This document shows, piece by piece, positions 31,001 through 40,300 of a stretch of 64,000 nt of DNA. The stretch covers positions 1 through 64,000 of the forward strand of contig CAJNDS010000376.1 in assembly GCA_905221605.1 (NCBI GenBank), written 5' to 3'. The notes below the pieces were generated by a model, which was not told the origin of the DNA, did no database searches, and saw only the letters and a program-made list of their open reading frames with translations. The translations under genes were made by a program, and so were the position numbers. Numbering within the stretch: position 1 is the first letter of the stretch; each line of letters opens with the position of its first letter. The DNA is from Symbiodinium natans. Lineage: Eukaryota > Sar > Dinophyceae > Suessiales > Symbiodiniaceae.

Positions 31001-34000
31001 CACCAGCGAGTACGATAAAGCAGTTGAGGAATGCTTGCGAGTTCCTCAAGATAGGAAAGACAGGAAGCAAAGCTCAAATTTGGCAGAGACTGAAAGAAGC
31101 TGTAGCATCAAACAAGATGAAGGAACTAGTCGAAATCTCGAAAGGACTCGAGGTTGAGTTCTCAAGAGAGCCAGATGGAGAGAAAAGACCGGAAGCACCG
31201 AGTGAAGAAGAAAGAAAGAGACACGAGCTGACACACTTACCAAAGGCGGACTGGTTTGAGAGTTGTTCGGCAACAAGAAGTAGAGAAGATGATTTCAAAG
31301 TGACAGAGAAGAAGTATGAAGCATCGTTGATAAGCATGGATTTCAAGTTCACCGGAACAAGGAACGAAGAGGATGCGAAAGATGTGAAAGATGCGTTGTG
31401 CATAAGTTTGGTCATGGTGGATCAAGAGACAAAGTTTGTCCATGCAATTCCAGTTCAGAGCAAGGAAGTCACGAACTATCTGGTAGAAGAAGTTTGTAGA
31501 GTACTGATGCTAATGCAGCCAAAAGTGATCCTGAGAACGGACACCGAACCAGCGATGATTGCGTTGAGGAAGAAAGTGCAAGCGATAAGAAAAATGCAGA
31601 AACTTGAAACAGAGATTCAAGATGTGGCACCAGACACACACCAAGGAGCGCAAGTTGAAAGATGGGTACAAACAGTAAGGAACCTATCGAAGACTTTGGT
31701 GTATGGAGTTGAAAAGGAAGCGAAAGTGAAAATCACGAGCGAAAGTACACTGTATCCATGGGCACCGAGACATGCAGCGTTCTTGTTGAACAGGTTTGTT
31801 GTTCAACAGGGGAAGACCCCGTTCGAGTTGGTATTTGACCGTGAGTACAAAGGAACTTTGGTACCATGGGGTAGTGTGGTTGTGGCGAAACCACTACCGA
31901 AAACAAAAGAGAAAGGTGAAGCATGGAAGAAAGGAATCTTCGTTGGAAAGGACATGGTTTCAAACATGAATCTGGTGAGCACACGAAGCGGAATCATCAA
32001 AAGTAGGACAATGAGACAATGTTCGCCAACGTTCGAAGTGGAGACATTGGCAAATGCATGCGGAACGCCGTGGAACTATAGCCAAGAGCAGTTGACAGGA
32101 CGGTCGAAGCAGCCGAAGAGGCTACCGCCATCGAGTGGCATCGAAGTGGCGCCGATCGAAGGACCGCCCGTACAAGTCCCGAGAACTCCAGCAGTTGGTC
32201 TGGAGACGCCGCAGTATAGCCCGACAGCGTCGGAAAGACCAAGCGACGCAATGGCGTCTGATCCGCCAACAAGTGATGATGATGACAATGATGAAGATCC
32301 CGGCGAAGGCCAAAGAAGTTCTGAAGCAAGCAGCAGGAAAGGAGCAACGGCAAGGAAAAGAGATGAAGCAAGTCTGACCTCAGGTGAAGCTGAGGAAGAA
32401 GAGCCGGAAGGCACAAGCAAAAGAGAGCTCGAAGGAGCAATCGCGGAAGAACCTGAAGCAACAAGGCCAAGAGTTGACGAAGGAAGCGGTCAAGTTGAAG
32501 AACGACCTGAGAAGATCCAAAGAGGAGAACCCTCAGGAACGGTGAGAAGGATAATGGCCACAAGAAGTGTGCAAGAAGTTGTGTCATTTCTCAGGAAGGA
32601 TTTGCCGAAGTACCACGATGATGAAGAGGTAGAGTTGGAAGAGTTTGAAGGACTCGAAGTCGAGTTTGAAGAGCCTGAAGAGGAAAGAAGCTCAGAACTC
32701 GGAGAAGACGAAGAGTTCGAGGAAAGCATGCCAAGGTGGTCAAACAAGTTCGAAGATGGACCTCCGAAGTTGGACGAAGGCGAGCTGACGAAGGTCGACG
32801 TTGTGTCAAGAGAGCACGAGATAAGCCGACTCACAGAGATGAAAGTCTTGAAAGAGCTGCCTGAAGGCACGAGTGTGAGCAACTACAAGTACCTCTCAAC
32901 CAAAGTTGTTTACGATTGGAGGCATCGAGACAATGAATGGCAACGGCGTGGCCGATTAGTTGCCCGCGAGTTTAAATGGTTGGGGTCAACGGACATCGCA
33001 ACGCTATTCTCTCCAACGGGAGTGGCGAGCACAGTGAAGTTGCTCTCAGCAATGTTTGTGTCGTCGAGCGACCACATCCTCGGAAGCATAGACGTTGGAG
33101 ATGCTTACTTGATGGTAGAACAAGAGGAACCAACTGTCGTCGAAGTCGACGGAAAATACTATGAACTCGGATTCACGTTGCCAGGGCAACGGATAGGATC
33201 AAGCGCATGGTTCAACAAGCTGAAAGGATACCTCGAAGAGTATGGACTCAAATCCGATGAAGGACTACCAGCTTTGTTTTACAGGAGACAAGAAAAAGGA
33301 AAAGCTGGAATGGTTGTGTTGTCACACGTTGACGACATGGAACTGTACGCGACTGAGAAAGAGTTCCAAGGATTGATCGAGTTTCTGAGAAAGAAGAAGT
33401 TGAAGATCAAGGCCGAAGGACCGCTGCGAGAACAAGAAGGCTCAATGAGTTTTCTGAAGAGAGGATTCAGCGCAGTGAACGATGGAGACATTGAGATCAC
33501 GATGAATTCCAAGTGCATCGAAGGATTGACCGAAGTGTTGGAGTTGGAAAATTCCTATCCAAAGAAATTGCCATGCCCCGCGGACAATGGAAGGGCAATG
33601 CAAGCGAAGAAAGGAGGAATGGACCCGCTATCGGAAGCGGATCACCACACATACAGGAAAGGTGTAGGTATACTGTTGTACTTAGCACCTGAACGGCCCG
33701 ATCTGATGTATGTGCTGAAGAAACTTTCAACGAAGCTAGCAGCGCCTGCGGAAGCAGACATGGAACTGCTAAGGCGTGCTGCGAAGTATCTGAAAGGAAC
33801 ACCCGACGTGTCGCTGATACACAAGAAGAGCTACCCAGGAAGAAGTTTCATCGAAGAGCGAAATGAGAGAAAAGATGAAGAAGTCGAGAGAAATGTCTAT
33901 GAACAAGAGTCACTGTTGGAGATAGTGACGGATTCCGATTGGGCAGCCGACAGAGAGTCGAGGCAAAGTGTGTCGTGTGGAGCGATCATGCTGAATGGAA

Positions 34001-36636
34001 ATTTGATTCATGTTCAGAGCAAGCGGCAGAAGAGCATAGCTCTCAGCTCATGCGAAGCGGAGACTATCGCCGCAACGTCAATACTCTCTGAAGGAGTGTT
34101 TCTGAAGGCACTGTTGACGAGAATCCTTGGAAAAGAACCAAAGATAGTAATGTATTCAGATTCGAGCAGTTCAAGACAACTGATTGCTCGGAAAGGACTG
34201 GGGAAAGCCCGTCATCTCGACGTTGATCTGTTATGGATCCAGAGTATCCCGAGGTTGATCATCAAAGCGATCAAAGGAAAGGACAACCCAGCTGATCTGG
34301 GAACAAAGAGCTTAAGCAAAGACAAGATCCGGAAGTACATGGCAAGCCTCGGATATGTAGGAGAGTTTGTGGACCAAGAAGAAGTTGAAAGAAATGTACA
34401 AGTGCGAAGAACGAGCGGCAATGGCCGAAGCGGCAATGGCCGGCGAATGGACGATGAACGATTAGCGAAGATCATACAAGCTGTAACGATGGCTGTGTTG
34501 ATAGGAATGGGAGAAGCCAAGAAAGCCAAGAAAGAAGATCAAGGACTGGGAATAGTCATGTGTATCATGATCGGTTGTGTGACATGCATGGTTTGTTGCA
34601 CCGGTTATCCCGCAGCCGTTCTCTTGCTCAAGCGAGTAGGAAGAAGAGAAAAGAAGGAAGAAAAGAGAACGATGGAAGGAGAGAAGATCCACGAACAAAT
34701 GATGGAAGAGAAGGTGGAAGAGCTAAAGGAAATGAGAATTGGAGCTGAGGAGAAGAGAAGGAAGATACTGGAGAATGCTCCAAAAGAAGAAGAAAAGGCT
34801 GAAGAGCCAAAGGAGGAGAAGAAAGAGAAGAAAGAAAAGAAGAAGGAGAAGGACTCGTCGTGCAGTGATTCCGCAAGCGAGTCATCTTCAAGCGAGTCAA
34901 GTTCGAGCGAAGAGAAAAAGGAGAAGAAGGAAGACAAGGACCAAAAGGAAGACAAGGACCAGAAAGAAGACGAGGACCAGAAAGAAGACAAGGACCAGAA
35001 GGAAGACAAGGACCAGGAAGAAGACAAGGACCAGAAAGAAGACAAGGACCAGGAAGAAGACAAGGACCAGGAAGAAGCGCCCGAGAAGATGGTCCAAGGT
35101 GAAAAGGAAGAGGAAGAGAAAAAGGAGGAAGAGGTCGAGAAGGCCGAAGACGATGAGAGATACGTCCTCCTGGCAAAGGAAGGCCTATGGCCAACGATTT
35201 TAAGCTCGATGCAGATGGACGAAAATGGAGCAAAGATGCTCGAAGAGACAGGGATCGACTGCGACGTCCTGAGATCCGAAGCAACGCAGAGAATGTTCCA
35301 AGAATTCAAGGAGACAATGGAAAGTCCCGTCGTGAAGATCCCAACGGGGTACGGAACAAAGTTGCAACAATGGTTGGCAGCCTTGAAGGAGCAAGAACAA
35401 GATGAGAAGGACTCTGGCGAGTTGATGTACGAAGATGTCGCCAACGCAGAAAAGGAAGCGGAAGATGCCGAACGGGCAGATGGCGAAAAGTACCGTGAGA
35501 TTGAGAAGATGATGGAAGAATGCAAAAGCCTGAAGTCCAAGATGCAAGAGAAGAAGAAGGAAGCCGAAGGACATTTGGCTGAGTACAATGAGTTCAAGCA
35601 CTCATGGAGAATGCTGAGTGTGGTGAGGATGCTTGTGGAGACAAGTGAAGAAGTGATGAAGTGTTTGGTGGAAGCATCGCCAGACTACGGTCGACTTTTC
35701 GAAGAAAGACCAAGAGTGTCCTTACTCGAGCGAATGCGCAAAAGGAAAATGGCCGAAGGAGCCAGCGAGGCAGAGTCAATGGCCGCAGGCTCAGAACGGC
35801 ACGTGAAGACGAAGGCAATGCCAAAGCCGTTGAAGTTGCGCAAGGAGATGGCAGAAGTTGTGCAAGTTGATGATGCCATCGAAGAGAAGAAGAATGAAGG
35901 TGAAGGAAAGAAGAAAAAGGAAGAAGAGCCAGACCTGAGCAGGGTCAACCCAAGATGGCTTTTGAAGTCAGGGGAAAAGAGCACCCGAGACGAGAAGGAG
36001 ACCGGAAAGCGCCCGGCAGGATGCTTTTTCTGCAAAGGCCCGCACCGAGCTGTAGACTGCCAGGCAATGCTGGAGCTGGCAAGAGAGACAGCGGGAAAGG
36101 TTCCAAGTGCTGAGTGGCGAAAGAAGGAGAACCGTGGCCTATGGTGCAAGTGGTGCTGGTACACGAGCAAGAACCCGACAGAGTACACGGGGTGGGGAAG
36201 CCATACCCACCAAAGATGCTGGTACCAAAAGCAAGGCCAAGCAAATGAAGACAAGGCCAAGGCAGAAAAGGAAAGGGCAGGAGCAACGGAAGTTAGCGAA
36301 GAACTCCAGAAGATGATAGACACAAGCGAAAGGCCTGCCGAGCCAAAAGGAATGCCACCGAATCCCCAATGGGGGATGGAGACGCTCAAGAAGAGAAAGG
36401 AGCCGGAAACGCCAGGACCGAGTGTCGAAGAAGTCCAAACGAGCGATGAAGAAGCGAAGAAGAAGCAAGCGAAGGAGAACATCAAGAAGATCAAAAGAGA
36501 AGAAAGGAGAAAGGAGCGTGAAGAGAGGAAGAAGGCAAAGAAGGAAGAGAAGAAGGCAAGGAAGGAAGAGAAGAAAAAGGCCAAAGGAAGTGAGGCCAAG
36601 GAGCCGACAGCCGAGATCGACAAAGAGGATCTGTAA
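28075..36636 (+). CDS. Copia gag-pol polyprotein with long charged, zinc-binding C-terminal extension
   Basis: This single 2853-codon frame starts at an ATG (gcaatggcgg). Order of parts: Gag with Gln/Ala-rich N-terminus; Lys/Gly/Arg-rich stretch (about 320-400); zinc knuckle C401-X2-C404-X4-H409-X4-C414; protease DSGAD (626-630); H1050/H1054 pre-integrase zinc site that lacks one of the usual cysteines; integrase acids D1089, D1156 and E1195; reverse transcriptase with D1673 and HVDD (1751-1754, in place of YVDD); RNase H with D1953, E1994 or E1996, and D2029, ending at NPADLGTKSL. An extension of over 750 residues follows: a Cys-rich hydrophobic segment (about 2157-2183), acidic/basic repeats of KEDKDQ type (2281-2336), coiled coil, and two zinc clusters (C2650-X2-C2653-X3-H2657-X4-C2662; C2691-X2-C2694...H2710, H2712, C2715). 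Confidence 0.93.
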   Translation: MAEQQRNFEAMLAGIGQATEALGRVASQTATQQQQLTEAMQRLTEAASQGAAQAARNSPRSLGGEGAPRAQPSGVPFDTGGKILKPPEVFNPATLEEGVSQWSDWSFAFKNFLAFMDYEFLADLKKAEVSTDALDIEDDIDEFYAANEGRKIRGMKLYSVLSSYLKNRPLKVLRSIDNMDGFEVWRRLTMELEPSSRSRSLAMAQALVGFPAMAKGASLMDYVLTFEKLVNEYEKLSTTKYDDNLKIGTLLKGIPQNLKQHIMVGINEKTSYNDLRTKLLQYERSNQTWFAENILGSLSVQAPGTSSSSKEYQGPIPMEIDRLKGKGKYDRGKGGRGKGKGKFEKGKGKGKGKERKGGRGRGRGKGRGKGRGKSVRQVENGGYGSQGKGSGGKGSRSGVECYKCGKYGHFASECWTSAKGGKDSGKGGKSKGKMRQVREGEEDWSQDQEWTSGVWSAPPQSSTSSHPSQYRSQEQSQVRAAQAAKGSEQVRRINERSMTRIEEDDEEDDEEIVDLIEMFREWGNKPYARMVKMKEVQVFDISQGDEELNELDEYQMWYEEDRPEVKQESVENLSPSPSAQEEDQPEVRQESIENPSPSPSVQEASEDRVRTVRFPGYEDLIEVVLDSGADCHVLPLSYYSEDLGEVELPALKMVITDAQGNAIRTTEARTNITFEFQRSDGRVIKVKDTAVFGQVTQPLFAVGKLYKVGWGIEPQDAYSAFLTKLVKRKNGTSVSYVPIRFARNSTVTDLRIYRAAMENGQDEVPISIRKLTLTKELKDDIENGKYEEGWFYLTDGRPVRIDWDVNTTYSLGRDEGKSFKYRTTLRTRYEEEQIVWEEMEFYECAEEWREKSTMVIVPEIENSVVITIMERVPRSVEDYGEYRSPYKKKETEEKRDVEMEPQGQEDLWKGRSEEELQRDIEKGIEELAQAPGPGSNPGRQPQEDNDESERKKVEEQLPKLGEAMEERMKIGGIELTPASTIKQLRNACEFLKIGKTGSKAQIWQRLKEAVASNKMKELVEISKGLEVEFSREPDGEKRPEAPSEEERKRHELTHLPKADWFESCSATRSREDDFKVTEKKYEASLISMDFKFTGTRNEEDAKDVKDALCISLVMVDQETKFVHAIPVQSKEVTNYLVEEVCRVLMLMQPKVILRTDTEPAMIALRKKVQAIRKMQKLETEIQDVAPDTHQGAQVERWVQTVRNLSKTLVYGVEKEAKVKITSESTLYPWAPRHAAFLLNRFVVQQGKTPFELVFDREYKGTLVPWGSVVVAKPLPKTKEKGEAWKKGIFVGKDMVSNMNLVSTRSGIIKSRTMRQCSPTFEVETLANACGTPWNYSQEQLTGRSKQPKRLPPSSGIEVAPIEGPPVQVPRTPAVGLETPQYSPTASERPSDAMASDPPTSDDDDNDEDPGEGQRSSEASSRKGATARKRDEASLTSGEAEEEEPEGTSKRELEGAIAEEPEATRPRVDEGSGQVEERPEKIQRGEPSGTVRRIMATRSVQEVVSFLRKDLPKYHDDEEVELEEFEGLEVEFEEPEEERSSELGEDEEFEESMPRWSNKFEDGPPKLDEGELTKVDVVSREHEISRLTEMKVLKELPEGTSVSNYKYLSTKVVYDWRHRDNEWQRRGRLVAREFKWLGSTDIATLFSPTGVASTVKLLSAMFVSSSDHILGSIDVGDAYLMVEQEEPTVVEVDGKYYELGFTLPGQRIGSSAWFNKLKGYLEEYGLKSDEGLPALFYRRQEKGKAGMVVLSHVDDMELYATEKEFQGLIEFLRKKKLKIKAEGPLREQEGSMSFLKRGFSAVNDGDIEITMNSKCIEGLTEVLELENSYPKKLPCPADNGRAMQAKKGGMDPLSEADHHTYRKGVGILLYLAPERPDLMYVLKKLSTKLAAPAEADMELLRRAAKYLKGTPDVSLIHKKSYPGRSFIEERNERKDEEVERNVYEQESLLEIVTDSDWAADRESRQSVSCGAIMLNGNLIHVQSKRQKSIALSSCEAETIAATSILSEGVFLKALLTRILGKEPKIVMYSDSSSSRQLIARKGLGKARHLDVDLLWIQSIPRLIIKAIKGKDNPADLGTKSLSKDKIRKYMASLGYVGEFVDQEEVERNVQVRRTSGNGRSGNGRRMDDERLAKIIQAVTMAVLIGMGEAKKAKKEDQGLGIVMCIMIGCVTCMVCCTGYPAAVLLLKRVGRREKKEEKRTMEGEKIHEQMMEEKVEELKEMRIGAEEKRRKILENAPKEEEKAEEPKEEKKEKKEKKKEKDSSCSDSASESSSSESSSSEEKKEKKEDKDQKEDKDQKEDEDQKEDKDQKEDKDQEEDKDQKEDKDQEEDKDQEEAPEKMVQGEKEEEEKKEEEVEKAEDDERYVLLAKEGLWPTILSSMQMDENGAKMLEETGIDCDVLRSEATQRMFQEFKETMESPVVKIPTGYGTKLQQWLAALKEQEQDEKDSGELMYEDVANAEKEAEDAERADGEKYREIEKMMEECKSLKSKMQEKKKEAEGHLAEYNEFKHSWRMLSVVRMLVETSEEVMKCLVEASPDYGRLFEERPRVSLLERMRKRKMAEGASEAESMAAGSERHVKTKAMPKPLKLRKEMAEVVQVDDAIEEKKNEGEGKKKKEEEPDLSRVNPRWLLKSGEKSTRDEKETGKRPAGCFFCKGPHRAVDCQAMLELARETAGKVPSAEWRKKENRGLWCKWCWYTSKNPTEYTGWGSHTHQRCWYQKQGQANEDKAKAEKERAGATEVSEELQKMIDTSERPAEPKGMPPNPQWGMETLKKRKEPETPGPSVEEVQTSDEEAKKKQAKENIKKIKREERRKEREERKKAKKEEKKARKEEKKKAKGSEAKEPTAEIDKEDL

Positions 36637-37190
36637 GCGCTGAAGATCTGAAAAGGAAGAGGGCGAAAGCCCAAGATTCTGAGGGCAATGGCCCAAATAC
36701 CGCATTTTGCGAAGACCGAAAGGTAGAAATCAGTTTCACAAACAATTCGTTTCACCAAGCCAATGGCGAAAATGGAAGGTGCTTTGAAAAGCAAAGAGAC
36801 AATGCAAAAGCCGCTTGTGAGAAAGGCGTGCAGTGGTCTCGTGTTTCAAAAGAAGCTACGAAGCAATGGTATGATGGTTTTGTTGCAAGCCCACGAAGCA
36901 CCACGAACGAAAGCACAAGTTTCTAAGAAACGAAATGCGGAGTGACTGCTGGACTACGACGAGCTCGACACTGGCGAGAAAAAGTGAGTGCAAGCAGTAG
37001 ATGAGATTTGGTGCATGAGGTAGATTCACAAGTGCACAGAAGTGTTTCAATTTGTTCCAGGAGCCAAAGAAGAAAGAAGAAGGTTAACCCGAAGGGGTAT
37101 GTGAAAAAGGAAAGATGAGCTCAATGGAGCATGAGAGAAAAGTGAGAAGGTGTTTGAAAATCGTTTCACCCAACGAGTTTCAAAGAGGGC
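36637..37190 (+). other. 3' untranslated region and polypurine tract of the retroelement
   Basis: No further ORF of note is present between the polyprotein stop and the right LTR. A purine run, caaagaggg, ends immediately before the LTR (37181-37189) and is the likely primer for second-strand synthesis. Confidence 0.7.
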
Positions 37191-37326
37191 GTAACAAACA
37201 TTTCACTTTTCATGCCCGACTGTATATAGGCTCAAGCACCGCCCCTCGTGGAACGCCGCGAGTGAAGGTAAAAGTGCGCCGAGAACTTGTGTTCTAGAAA
37301 GGTTGAGATTAGCCTTTAAACTTTTA
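37191..37326 (+). repeat. 3' LTR (136 bp)
   Basis: This repeats 27649-27784 with one difference, G to A, making TATATAGG. It is followed by CCTT, the candidate target-site duplicate. Confidence 0.92.
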
Positions 37327-40300
37327 CCTTGGCAAAATCCCAAAACCCCTTTAGCTTGCAAGTTCTTTTTAACAACCAGCTTCCAGCTGTACCGTAGACA
37401 AGATTCTCTGTTCCGCAGCGGTTGATGTTGAACATCAAGTGCTGGAAGCTGGCGATTTTAACTTGCAGCTTTGACCTTCTTCTTTCCCGCGTGAAGGATC
37501 CATGCTGGTTCATCGTCTCGGTCGTTTATCGAGGTGCCCCCCGTATCAAGAATGGGAAAGGATGCGCACACGGGTGGGTGGGCAGCGTTGCTGGAAATGC
37601 AGTCATGCCGCCGCCCGCGCAAGCAGATCCTTCATCTATAATCATCTCCAAAGCAGAGGATCTTCGTCTTCGTCGACACTACACGGACTTGCTTCAGTTC
37701 CGTCTGTTGTGGGTGGGTGAGTGCTGTCCAGAAACCGGGAGCAAGGACTGAACACTGCAGGGGCACCACGCGATCATCTGTCGGATAGCTTTGGCGTAAG
37801 AGCAGTGGTCGTTTGGTATTTGGGTTAGTTAAACCGCCGCGCATCTTTTCCGAATGGCTCGACTGCTTTCGTCAGGCCCGCCGGCTGATGGTGTTGCTGG
37901 CGTTGGTTCGTCGTTGTGGACGGGGCGAGGTGGGTGTTTGTTTGTCTGTGCGCTTCCCTTGGTTAAGAGCAAGAACGCTGAGGAAGCGCTGTGCGCACAG
38001 CGCGGGCCTTTGTTTGCTAGTACAAGCGAGAACGCAGCAAAGGTGTGTGCCTTCGAAGCATCCGGGGAGACTTATAATACTATAAAAGGGGTCTCCGAGG
38101 CCTCGAGCTCGGACGAACCCTGGCTGCCTCTCTTCTTTCGGTGTGAAAAGAATTTTAAGCTCCAAGTCCTTTTCATTCTCTACTCAAAACATCACGACGG
38201 ACCTCGAAGGGGCCTCGACCGCTTAAGATGATCCTGCAAGCTATTCTGGCTGCCGCAAGTTTTGATTTCAGACTTCTCGACGGGCATGACATTGCAAGCT
38301 GATGTTGGTCTCCAGTGGGCAAGCAAACTATATCGCGCCCTGTTCAACTGGAGGAGGCCTCGGGCCGGCCTCGAGAAGCTTCAAAACCTCAAAGATGATG
38401 TTGCGTGTTTACTGGGCTGTCGGTCGACCCCACTTTCAGGCCCGCAAAACACAAGCAATTCTGGCTTCGCCAGGATGGGCCTCCACAGTATCTCAGCGGC
38501 CTTTTCCCGTGGTCGCCGCTGCTTGACCCACGGTGCCCTGCGTTGCTACACTTATGTGATTCAGCTCATGTTCGGCGGAGGACTCATTTTGCACCTTGCT
38601 GCAGTGTCATGAATGGAATCGCCCATTGAGGGCCACCCTGGTCCAGGGGGGCTTGCTGACAGGTTTGGCTTTCTGATTGGCTTCATTTGGTCCATGCTGA
38701 CCTTAGGGAGACTGAGGCAGCCTTTGCAGTGACCCGTCGAAGGTGCTGAACCATCAGTGCTCGATCAGTTGCAAGAAGATTCCGAGGCAGAACGAAAAAC
38801 CGCAGGTTTTCATTTCTGTCGAAGCACAGACCAGTGGGTCCCATTCGCAAATGCGACTGCTGAAAGATTTGCAACACAGTGACCTTGCCAAAAAGGAAGT
38901 CTGTCATCTCCAATGTCCAAGCATGAGACCTCAGCGTGTGGGGACGAGTTCGCGCCTACGGCCACTACATGGCTTTGGACTGTGGTTGGGAAAGCATTGG
39001 GAATTTAGCAGGAGGAGCGACCAGATGATGTTTGATTGTAACAAATTCGCCGCCCTCCTGTTTGCTTGGAATATATGCATGGTGATGTTTGGGGAGTGAG
39101 CAAGCACGTGTCTCGCATTTGCCTGGTGTGGCCAGCGAAGGCAGGCACTGGCTTGTGTGTGGCATCCGCGACTGTCAGATTTACTCAAGTTCCGTTTTGA
39201 GTGGAACATTGAGAAATTTAGATTAGAAATGAACATGGTTTTGCAGTTCACGGTAGTTGTCTTCGAACGGCCCAACGATGTTTTTGTATTCGCCCAGCTT
39301 GCCATCGTTTCAAACTCGAGCGTGCCGCGTCCGCAGTTTTCTGGCTTTGGAAGCTTGCGCTTCATCTTAGCCGGCACTGCAGCCTTTCAAGAGTTACATA
39401 CCTGCCGTTTAGGCAATGACCATGAAGCAATCGTTTCTTCTGCTCTTGATGACGACCGTGCCTTGGCTCACAGGGTCGGTTCAAAAGCTTCTAGGAGGGT
39501 GTGCGGCGGGCATGAGGTTCTCCCAGGGCTTGAACAAACCCCCAAAGAGGCTCTTTGCCAATCAGCTTTTTAGCTGCAGTCCCCCGCCCCGTCCCATCAA
39601 AGGTGGTTGAGGGCCGATTTGTCTCTTGCTACTGTAAGGGTTGCTGAATCATCTGAACTTTTTTGTTGAGAAGATCCACAAGAGAAGTGATCATTGCCTG
39701 AAGCAACCTAAAAGCTTCAACTTCCCTGGCTGTTCCGCACCTGATGCATCCTTTGCTAGTTTGGGGAGCGGTAGGGTGCTGAGCTCCAATGTCCTCGGGC
39801 TGCTTTCCGAAAACCTGGGACTTCACGGAAGGGAGGTTTCTGGAGATCGGGCCCGATGCCCAGAAGCCTCTTTGAAGCAACGCCATTTTGGCAACGAAGG
39901 CGCTTGCGCGCAAGCTCGGGAATCTGGGCGAGGCACGGCTTGATCCGGGGTTTGAACCCTTCAAGTCCGAAGCCCTAAGAGTCTCTACGACTCCAAGATA
40001 CCTACAGCAAACCTCGAAAGTCAGTGACCATTTGATCTTGCCTTTCCAGGGATGTTCGGTTTAGGGTGAGGTCCTGGGCACATGGTGCCTAGGCGCAAAC
40101 CTACATTCGAAGAGCAGCTAATTTGCCAGTTCAGCTGCGAAAACAAACGCAGTTTTATTTGCACACAAGAAAGAGAAATGGGAATCATCGCAGTATATTT
40201 TGATCGGCAATTTTGTCGAGCCGTGACCCTTTTACAAGGTGAAGTAGGTTCCGACTCGCCTATGGTCAATAGTGCTTGGAGTGACAGGTTTGGCTTCGGC

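Larger units (their letters stand above)
27649..37326 (+). mobile_element. Intact-looking Ty1/Copia-type retrotransposon with 136-bp LTRs
   Basis: Two direct repeats of 136 bp (27649-27784 and 37191-37326) differ at one visible base and flank a primer-binding site, a 290-bp leader, one 2853-codon polyprotein and a purine tract before the right LTR. Integrase precedes reverse transcriptase, the Copia order. The candidate target duplication is CCTT (27645-27648 and 37327-37330). Near-identical LTRs and a fully open frame point to recent insertion and possible autonomy. The LTRs are unusually short for so long an element. Confidence 0.93.

Noticed and set aside
34605-35597. 330-codon Ser/Phe-rich ORF on the minus strand
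   Set aside because: It is the antisense shadow of the Glu/Lys-rich extension of the plus-strand polyprotein.
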